Shown here one piece after another: positions 5,109-9,581 of a DNA stretch of 9,581 nt. A program made the position numbers and the translations under genes. Source of the stretch: Deltaproteobacteria bacterium UBA2409 (GTDB lineage: Bacteria; Bdellovibrionota_C; UBA2361; DDRT01); the NCBI GenBank assembly GCA_002343185.1, contig DDRT01000009.1:1-9581 (forward strand), given 5' to 3'. The notes under the pieces were generated by a model, which saw nothing but the letters and a program-made list of their open reading frames with translations, was not told the DNA's origin and searched no databases. Numbering within the stretch: position 1 is the stretch's first letter; every line of letters starts with the position of its first letter.

Positions 5109-5393
5109 ATGGAAGAAAGAATAATTACATGTAAGAAACTAGGAAAAGATCTTAAAGGCTTAGACAAGCCACCATTTCCGGGGCCCTTAGGTAAACGAAT
5201 ATATGATGAGATCTCAGAAGAAGCTTGGGTTCAGTGGAAAGAGCTTCAGATTAAAATAATAAATGAGTACAGATTAAACTTAGCTGATAAAAAAGATTAC
5301 GAAGTTTTACTGAACCAAATGTTATCTTTCTTAGGATTTCAAAATGGCGAAGTTAAGGAAGTTGAAAACGCAGATAGGGGACGTGGGGAATAG
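5109..5393 (+). CDS. yggX: probable Fe(2+)-trafficking protein YggX
   Basis: YggX is a small cytosolic protein linked in enterobacteria to protection of Fe-S clusters and to iron handling under oxidative stress. The 94-residue product shows the family diagnostics: an N-terminal TCKKLGKD with the conserved Cys8, GLDKPPFPGPLGKRI (17-31), EEAWVQW (37-43) and INEYRLNLAD (51-60), then a QMLSFLGF end (70-77). The Gln-Thr usually found before the INEYRLN helix is replaced (ELQIKI). Residues 78-94 form an acidic tail (EVKEVENADRGRGE) beyond the normal end of the family. The ATG at 5109 has a -10 box but no Shine-Dalgarno before it. It is divergent from a peroxiredoxin-like gene, and the pairing of iron and peroxide defence supports the assignment. 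Confidence 0.93.
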   Translation: MEERIITCKKLGKDLKGLDKPPFPGPLGKRIYDEISEEAWVQWKELQIKIINEYRLNLADKKDYEVLLNQMLSFLGFQNGEVKEVENADRGRGE

Positions 5394-5456
5394 TACCTGT
5401 AACAACTTCGTTATTTTTTGTTCATTTTTAACTCAATAAATCCAGCCAGTTACACC

Positions 5457-5479
5457 AACCTTTGACTCAGGTTTTTTTT
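5457..5479 (+). terminator. Rho-independent terminator-like hairpin after yggX
   Basis: A 5-bp stem AACCT/AGGTT (5457-5461/5469-5473) with a seven-base loop runs directly into a tract of eight T (5472-5479). The stem is short, but the T-run is good. A second, weaker candidate (TAAC/GTTA at 5400-5413 followed by six T) lies closer to the yggX stop. The rest of the 5394-5563 gap holds no gene that I can support; the promoter of the next gene should be between 5480 and 5550. Confidence 0.45.
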
Positions 5480-5563
5480 AGGAGTATTTTTCGCCCAGCT
5501 CAGAAGACCGTGCATCTAAACTAACATCGTTTGATTGAGCTTTGAAAAACCTTGGGGGATCCT

Positions 5564-7288
5564 ATGAGAATTTTAGCGGTACTACTTTTAACAGTTTCAA
5601 CAGTTTTTGCTCAAAACTTTTCAATTACTAATTTCTCTACAAGTTACGATTCAAATTTAGATAGGACAACTTTCAACTGGACAGTTGCTTGGAACGGAAA
5701 TCCTCCAGGTTTAAGTCATTTTAATATAGTTATAGGCACCTGCATTCAGCCAAATATGCTAGTTTCAGGCAGCCCAGGTGATATGGTGATTGGCCCTGAT
5801 GGTTCTACAGGTCATCCATGGGTGATTAAATGGGATAACCTTCCTGGAAATCTTACTTTCCCAAAAGTTTTTACTGTTACTCTCCAGGGATACTTCCTAC
5901 CAGAAGTTACTACCGCAGCCGTATTCAAAGCCGGAAATGGTTTTGAGACTTTAACAACCTTTGGTCCAGCATGTCCTGGCCCAACACCTACACCTACAGC
6001 AACTAACACTCCTACTAGCACTGCTACTCCGACTGTTACGCCTACAAATACACCTACTAACTCCCCGACGTTAACGCCTACCTCAACGCCGACTGCTACG
6101 CCTACATTCACAGCTACAAATACAGCTACTCCAACTGCAACGGCTACAAGCACTAACACTCCGACTAACACTGCAACTCCTACTCCTACTGAGACAGCAA
6201 CTCCGACTGCAACAAACACCAACACCCCGACGCCTACAAATACACCATCGGCTACGCCAACCTTTACGGCTACACCTACTCCAACTAATACGAGTACTCC
6301 TACGCCGACCGAAACAGCAACACCGACTGCTACTAATACGGCAACACCCACACCGACGGAGACACCAACGGCTACTTACACTGCAACTCCAACTCCTACA
6401 GAGACACCAACGCCGACTGCTACAAGCACTCCAACGGTGACTCCTACAGAGACCCCAACCCCAACCCCTACGAACACTCCATTTACTCCTCAGTGTGATG
6501 CTGGAGGACCGTACAATTTAGGTTGTGTAACAGAGAACCCAGTTGAAGTTCAGTTAAATGGAACTGGCTCACATGTTCCTGCTGATTACACTTGGGATAC
6601 AGATTGTCTTGATGGTGTAATAATTCCAGGACAGGATCCGTTACTACCATTCTTACGATTCACTCCATACGACCAGAATCAAAGCCCTGTAAGCTGTAAG
6701 GTTTACCTGTTCGTTGATGCTGGTAATGGAAGCACCTCACAGTGTGAAAGTCAGGTTTCAACTGAGCCATGTGATGATTGTCCAAACGGGCGTGATCGAT
6801 GTGGTGTATGTGAAGGAGATGGAACTTCTTGTATCACATGTACAGATGAAGATCAGACTGCATTGATTCTTGCACTTGATGGAAATGCTGCTAATCAGCT
6901 CCGTAAGGTATCTTTGGCATCTAAAAATTTAAGACGAGCTGGAAGAAATAGAACTGATATCGTTTCTTTCGCAAAACTTGAAGAGAAGAAGGCTAAGAAG
7001 CTCTACGACAATCAGTGGAAGATAGCATGGGTTGATCTTGCTCCATTCACTAAGCAGTGTGATCCTTCTCCATTCTGTGTAGAGGTTAGTAACGTAACAC
7101 AGATCTCTACATACAAGTTTAATGCCTCCGAGCTTCATAAAGCCACAAAACGGCTCATCAAGAAGCTTAGATCTTTAACTGGTGATAAGAGTGCTGCGGC
7201 TAAGTTACTGAAACGCTCAAAATTAGAGCTTTCTAAGAGCTTAAAAGAAATCGAGCAGTACCCAAGCTCTGTAAGTAGCTGTAATTAA
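5564..7288 (+). CDS. large secreted Thr/Pro-repeat protein with PKD-like and Cys-motif domains
   Basis: This is a 574-residue exported protein of unknown function. I chose the ATG at 5564 over the in-frame TTG at 5552 because it follows GGGGG (5554-5558) with five bases between and gives a clean signal peptide (MRILAVLLLTVSTVFA, cut before Gln17). Residues 17-138 form an all-beta-looking domain (NFSITNFSTSYDS start, two Cys). Residues 140-306 are a Thr/Pro linker of TPTPTxTATPT type. Residues about 311-400 resemble a PKD/Ig-like domain (AGGPY, VQLNGTGS, YTWDTDC). Residues 405-428 are Cys-rich with DRCGVCEGDGTSC (411-423), a motif seen in ADAMTS and other extracellular proteins. The tail (430-574) is Lys-rich and helical with four Cys. 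No LPxTG, autotransporter or type IX sorting signal is visible. It is probably cell-surface or released; binding or adhesion is only a guess. Confidence 0.85.
   Translation: MRILAVLLLTVSTVFAQNFSITNFSTSYDSNLDRTTFNWTVAWNGNPPGLSHFNIVIGTCIQPNMLVSGSPGDMVIGPDGSTGHPWVIKWDNLPGNLTFPKVFTVTLQGYFLPEVTTAAVFKAGNGFETLTTFGPACPGPTPTPTATNTPTSTATPTVTPTNTPTNSPTLTPTSTPTATPTFTATNTATPTATATSTNTPTNTATPTPTETATPTATNTNTPTPTNTPSATPTFTATPTPTNTSTPTPTETATPTATNTATPTPTETPTATYTATPTPTETPTPTATSTPTVTPTETPTPTPTNTPFTPQCDAGGPYNLGCVTENPVEVQLNGTGSHVPADYTWDTDCLDGVIIPGQDPLLPFLRFTPYDQNQSPVSCKVYLFVDAGNGSTSQCESQVSTEPCDDCPNGRDRCGVCEGDGTSCITCTDEDQTALILALDGNAANQLRKVSLASKNLRRAGRNRTDIVSFAKLEEKKAKKLYDNQWKIAWVDLAPFTKQCDPSPFCVEVSNVTQISTYKFNASELHKATKRLIKKLRSLTGDKSAAAKLLKRSKLELSKSLKEIEQYPSSVSSCN
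5981..6481 (+). repeat. degenerate Thr/Pro-coding repeat
   Basis: About 500 bases encode alternating Thr/Pro/Ala/Asn units such as TPTETATPTATNT. Codon third positions vary freely (ACA, ACT, ACG, CCA, CCT, CCG), so the copies are similar in protein but poorly conserved in DNA. The plus strand is nearly free of G in this stretch. It serves as an extended, flexible linker between the N-terminal domain and the PKD-like domain. Confidence 0.9.
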
Positions 7289-7321
7289 AGCAGATTTTGA
7301 AGTAAAACATTTTCTGCTTTA
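7286..7321 (+). repeat. inverted repeat overlapping the stop of the secreted-protein gene
   Basis: TAAAGCAGA (7286-7294) pairs perfectly with TCTGCTTTA (7313-7321). Inner TTTT (7295-7298) can pair with AAAA (7304-7307), leaving a one-sided bulge. The left arm includes the TAA stop codon. No T-run follows, so this is not a standard terminator. It may stabilise the 3' end of the mRNA or stop transcription with help from Rho. Confidence 0.45.
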
Positions 7322-7394
7322 GATATTAGAGCTTTAGGCCGACATCTTTCCTTAAGAAGAAGGGGAACCGGGAATGGTTCCTAAGAGGAAAGAT

Positions 7395-7832
7395 ATGTAC
7401 GGTAAAGCCCACAACGCGTATCAGACAGTTCAGGTAACAACCACGGATAAAGGACGACTTCTCCTCATGATGTATGAGGGAGCAATTAAGTTCTTGAAAC
7501 AATCACGAGCAGGTCTAGAAGAAAACGACATAGTTAAATTCTGCAAATATCTAAATAAAGGCCAGGCTATTATAGCTGAGCTTATGAACACTTTGGATTT
7601 CGAAAAAGGTGGTCAGATAGCAAGAGACTTAGATAGGCTTTATGATTTCATGCTTTTCTATTTAACTGAAGCAAATCTTTATAGAGATGCGAAACGAATC
7701 ACAAAGACAATAGAGCTTATTGAAACAATCTATAAAGCTTACAAAACGATTATAGAACAAAAACAGCAAGACTCTACAACAGTCCAGGAAGAGGCTGGAG
7801 AGGCGATAAGAAGAGTAGCTATTTCTCTATAG
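7395..7832 (+). CDS. fliS: flagellin export chaperone FliS
   Basis: FliS binds the disordered C-terminal part of newly made flagellin in the cytosol, stops early polymerisation, and delivers it to the flagellar export gate. The 145-residue product has the family N-terminus with AYQTVQV (9-15), the helix-1 motif GRLLLMMYEGAIKFL (20-34), and LDFEKGGQIARDLDRLYDFM (67-86), then the C-terminal helices. I chose the ATG at 7395 over the in-frame ATG at 7374: it has AGAGGA (7383-7388) spaced six bases away and matches the usual FliS start (MYG/MxxAYxxY-type), whereas the upstream choice adds an atypical MVPKRKD. No flagellin, FliD or other flagellar gene is in the window, so fliS sits apart from its usual fliD-fliS neighbours. 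Confidence 0.9.
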   Translation: MYGKAHNAYQTVQVTTTDKGRLLLMMYEGAIKFLKQSRAGLEENDIVKFCKYLNKGQAIIAELMNTLDFEKGGQIARDLDRLYDFMLFYLTEANLYRDAKRITKTIELIETIYKAYKTIIEQKQQDSTTVQEEAGEAIRRVAISL

Positions 7833-7874
7833 AAACGTGCAACCTTAAGCCATTTATGCTGAAATTAAGCAGAC

Positions 7875-8288
7875 ATGGCTATTGCTATCGGAAAATCATT
7901 TGAATTTGCTGCTGCTCACAGGCTATATCGCCCTGAGTGGTCACCTGAAAAGAACATATCAGTATTTGGTAAATGTGCGAATCATCATGGTCATAACTAT
8001 ACTTTAGAAGTCTCTGTAATCGGAGAACAAGATAAAGAAACCGGAATGGTTTTTGATGCCTCAAAGCTTTCAGCCCTTGTTCAGGAGTGGGTTTTAAACG
8101 ATCTAGATCACAAAGATCTTGTGAAGGATGTTCCATGGCTTGAAGGAAAACTTTCAACTGTAGAGAACGTAACAGAAGCAATTTGGAACAGATTGTCAAA
8201 GCCAGTAAAAGAATCAGGTGCCGAGCTTTACGAAGTCAGAGTTCAAGAAACTGGAAGAATTTTTGCAGTGAGAAGAAGAAATGATTGA
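7875..8288 (+). CDS. queD: 6-pyruvoyl-tetrahydropterin synthase / QueD family
   Basis: This enzyme of the tunnel-fold PTPS/QueD family acts on 7,8-dihydroneopterin triphosphate. The 137 residues carry the zinc ligands His15 (FAAAHRL) and His38/His40 in HHGHNY, the catalytic Cys34 (GKCANHHGH, a C-x3-HGH spacing as in QueD), Asp78-His79 (LDHKDL), a TVENVTEAIW segment (95-104) and the pterin-anchoring Glu125 (VQETGRIF). The flanking wording (FGKC, LDHKDL, VPWLEGKLSTVENV) is closer to the eukaryote-type PTPS than to E. coli QueD, although the Cys spacing is QueD-like. It therefore could make either 6-carboxytetrahydropterin (queuosine) or 6-pyruvoyltetrahydropterin (biopterin). It overlaps folE by eight bases and is followed by a reductase gene, which favours a pterin pathway. 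No queC, queE or queF is nearby. Confidence 0.88.
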   Translation: MAIAIGKSFEFAAAHRLYRPEWSPEKNISVFGKCANHHGHNYTLEVSVIGEQDKETGMVFDASKLSALVQEWVLNDLDHKDLVKDVPWLEGKLSTVENVTEAIWNRLSKPVKESGAELYEVRVQETGRIFAVRRRND

Positions 8289-8823
8289 AAGACTTTGTTA
8301 TGAAATGATTGAGAGCATTGGAGAAGATCCAAGCAGAGAAGGGCTACTAAAGACACCACAACGATTTTCTAAAGCGATTAAAGAACTAACCGTTGGGTAT
8401 TCGCAAAATGCTGACTCAATAGTTAATGGGGCTATCTTTGAGCAGGCAGATAGCGAGATGATCGTAGTCAAAGACATAGAGTTTTATTCTCTATGCGAAC
8501 ATCATCTACTTCCATTCTTTGGAAAAGCATCAGTTGCTTATATTCCAAATGGTAAGATTATAGGCCTTTCAAAAATCCCCAGAATTGTAAATATGTATGC
8601 AAGAAGACTTCAGGTTCAGGAACGTCTTACTGAAGAGATATGTACTGAAATAAGTCGCATTCTTAATCCAAAAGGGGTTGCATGTTCTATTGAAGGGTTT
8701 CATATGTGTATGATGATGCGAGGTATTCAGGTTCAATCAAGTAAAATGATTACTAATTCGCTACATGGGTTGTTCAAAAGCAATCCCTTAACAAGACAAG
8801 AATTCTTTTCGGTTATCAAATGA
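8281..8823 (+). CDS. folE: GTP cyclohydrolase I
   Basis: FolE converts GTP to 7,8-dihydroneopterin triphosphate, the common precursor of folate, queuosine and biopterin. The 180 residues contain the family core: GEDPSREGLLKTPQR (14-28), FYSLCEHHLLPFFGK (68-82) with zinc ligands Cys72 and His75, YIPNGKIIGLSKIPRIV (87-103), RRLQVQERLTEEI (108-120), and HMCMMMRGIQ (141-150) with the third ligand Cys143. The set of zinc ligands is complete, so the enzyme should be the active type IA form. The start overlaps the preceding PTPS/QueD gene by eight bases in another frame, and its stop overlaps the next ATG, giving a tightly coupled three-gene operon. Only a purine-rich GAAGAAGAA precedes the ATG, consistent with translation re-initiation. 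Confidence 0.96.
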   Translation: MIERLCYEMIESIGEDPSREGLLKTPQRFSKAIKELTVGYSQNADSIVNGAIFEQADSEMIVVKDIEFYSLCEHHLLPFFGKASVAYIPNGKIIGLSKIPRIVNMYARRLQVQERLTEEICTEISRILNPKGVACSIEGFHMCMMMRGIQVQSSKMITNSLHGLFKSNPLTRQEFFSVIK

Positions 8824-9521
8824 CAACAGCATTTATTACAGGTGGAAGTAGGGGGATAGGAAAAGCTGTAGCTTTTTCACTTTTAGAAAATGGCTACTCT
8901 TGTGCACTTGTTGCTCGAAATAAGGCAGAACTCGAGAAAACTACTGCAGAGCTTTCAGAAAAATTTCCTGAAAGAAAAGTTGTTTGTTTTTCTGTTGATG
9001 TTACTGACGAGAAAAGTGTTAGAGAAGCCGTTCAAAAAACTGAAAAAACCTTAGGAGAAATCAGAGTAGTATTTAATAATGCAGGTGTTTATCAATTTGG
9101 CTCCTTAGAACTATCAGCCAAAGAGTTTGAAGAAGTAATAAGAATTAATCTTTTAGGGGCTAGTATAGTAGCTCGAGAAACTTTCCAGAATATGATGAGT
9201 CGGAGAACGGGATTTTTGATCAATCTATCTTCAGTATGTGGAAAGAAGGGTTTTGCTGGAACTGGAGCTTACTCTGCATCGAAATATGGTCTTTTAGGGT
9301 TAAATGATGCCCTTTTTAGAGAGGCTGCTGGAAGTGGTGTTAGAGTTTCAGCGATCTGCCCTTCTTGGGTAAATACTCAAATGGCAGAAGGTAGTCCAGT
9401 TCCAAGAGAAAAGATGATTCAACCAAAAGACATAGCTAAAACCGTTTTGTATCTTCTTTCTTTATCACTTGGTGCCTGTCCTAAAGAGATAGTGCTTGAG
9501 TGTATGAGTGATATTTTGTAG
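8820..9521 (+). CDS. short-chain dehydrogenase/reductase, possible sepiapterin-reductase-like role
   Basis: This is a 233-residue classical SDR. The cofactor motif TGGSRGIG (7-14) and Arg33 at the end of beta-2 (ALVARN) point to NADP(H). DVT (60-62), NNAG (86-89), the structural Asn110, Ser138, and YSASK (151-155) with Tyr151 and Lys155 complete the catalytic tetrad. The usual PG after the sixth strand is replaced by PSWVNT (181-186). SDR substrate cannot be read from sequence. Its ATG overlaps the folE stop (ATGA), and together with PTPS it would match the three steps GTP to dihydroneopterin triphosphate to 6-pyruvoyl-tetrahydropterin to a biopterin, so sepiapterin-reductase-like activity is the leading guess. 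The final codons TTG TAG coincide with the left edge of the REP-like repeat copy 2. Confidence 0.88.
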   Translation: MTTAFITGGSRGIGKAVAFSLLENGYSCALVARNKAELEKTTAELSEKFPERKVVCFSVDVTDEKSVREAVQKTEKTLGEIRVVFNNAGVYQFGSLELSAKEFEEVIRINLLGASIVARETFQNMMSRRTGFLINLSSVCGKKGFAGTGAYSASKYGLLGLNDALFREAAGSGVRVSAICPSWVNTQMAEGSPVPREKMIQPKDIAKTVLYLLSLSLGACPKEIVLECMSDIL

Positions 9522-9553
9522 GAAGCTCGGGGATCAGGCCTCCCAGGGGTGAC
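9516..9553. repeat. REP-like repeat, copy 2 (shortened)
   Basis: Bases 9534-9553 are identical to 1961-1980 over 20 positions, and 9516-9539 match 1883-1906 at 21 of 24. Thus the left edge (TTGTAGGA and the GGGG-TCAGGC block) joins directly to the right-hand block, and the middle hairpin of copy 1 (about 1907-1960) is absent. As in copy 1, GTAG (9518-9521) includes the stop codon of the upstream gene. After 9553 the match ends, and the remaining 28 bases of the window show nothing I can assign. Confidence 0.75.
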
Positions 9554-9581
9554 AGTGCCACTTACATTCAATTCTAAATTA

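Noticed and set aside
5551..5561. CTTGGGGGATC as a third copy of the REP-like repeat
   Set aside because: Only CTTGGGGG is shared; no TCAGGC block or inverted arm follows. It is better explained as the ribosome binding site region of the secreted-protein gene.
5552..5563. TTG at 5552 as the start of the secreted protein
   Set aside because: Starting there would put MGDP before the signal peptide and would use the bases of the GGGGG ribosome binding site as codons. The ATG at 5564 gives a standard signal peptide.
5812..6351. Open frame of 179 codons on the minus strand, rich in Val and Gly
   Set aside because: It is the antisense reading of the Thr/Pro repeat (GTN and GGN codons mirror the ACN and CCN codons). 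It has no domain or ribosome binding site of its own.
7374..7394. ATG at 7374 as the fliS start
   Set aside because: The ATG at 7395 has the better AGAGGA site and fits the FliS N-terminus. Seven extra residues (MVPKRKD) are not typical. The upstream start is not excluded, since AAGGGG lies before it.
7885..8199. Minus-strand open frame of 104 codons
   Set aside because: It lies wholly within the clearly recognisable PTPS/QueD gene on the plus strand and has no resemblance to a protein family.

Overview
The window is a compact, AT-leaning bacterial chromosome segment that carries mostly housekeeping genes on both strands. It looks like a Gram-negative, motile bacterium with respiratory or beta-oxidation electron transfer. 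The signs are an EtfBA pair, a Tat-type signal peptide on a periplasmic phosphoesterase, a FliS flagellin chaperone, and an unmistakable YggX. A very long Thr/Pro linker in a secreted protein would suit a deltaproteobacterial, bdellovibrionotal or candidate-phylum genome. I cannot name the lineage from the sequence. There are no rRNA, tRNA, CRISPR, phage or transposase genes.

Layout. Positions 1-212 hold a possible 20-residue leader-like peptide and weak transcription signals. Positions 213-1888 hold etfB-etfA, overlapping by ATGA. A palindromic, REP-like repeat follows immediately (about 1883-1987), and its right edge runs into the ribosome binding site of a membrane-anchored DUF192 protein (2001-2462). 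That gene converges, with stop codons overlapping, on a minus-strand pair: a SprT-like zinc peptidase followed by a Tat-exported metallophosphoesterase. The N-terminal part of the SprT-like reading frame contains an in-frame palindromic element. Next, an unrecognised 97-residue gene (+) converges on a cysteine-depleted zf-TFIIB-like protein (-). A peroxiredoxin-like gene (-) is divergent from yggX (+) across 67 bases that contain a CRP/FNR-like palindrome and -10 boxes placed almost against both start codons.

Positions 5564-7288 encode a large secreted protein. It has a signal peptide, an N-terminal domain, a Thr/Pro repeat of about 167 residues, a PKD-like domain, a CGVCxGDGxSC motif and a basic helical tail. 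It is followed by fliS. The last 1.7 kb is a translationally coupled operon of PTPS/QueD, FolE (GTP cyclohydrolase I) and a short-chain dehydrogenase. Together these could make a reduced pterin of the tetrahydrobiopterin type. A second copy of the REP-like repeat begins exactly at the stop codon of the last gene.

The points most worth a second look are: (1) the two REP-like copies, in which a GTAG tetranucleotide coincides with the stop codon of the upstream gene; (2) the protein-coding palindrome in the SprT-like gene; (3) the PTPS-FolE-SDR operon as a candidate bacterial biopterin pathway; (4) the divergent peroxiredoxin/yggX control region; (5) the zf-TFIIB protein that has lost three of its four cysteines; and (6) the mosaic secreted protein. 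I see no clear defence system or other wholly new multi-gene system here.
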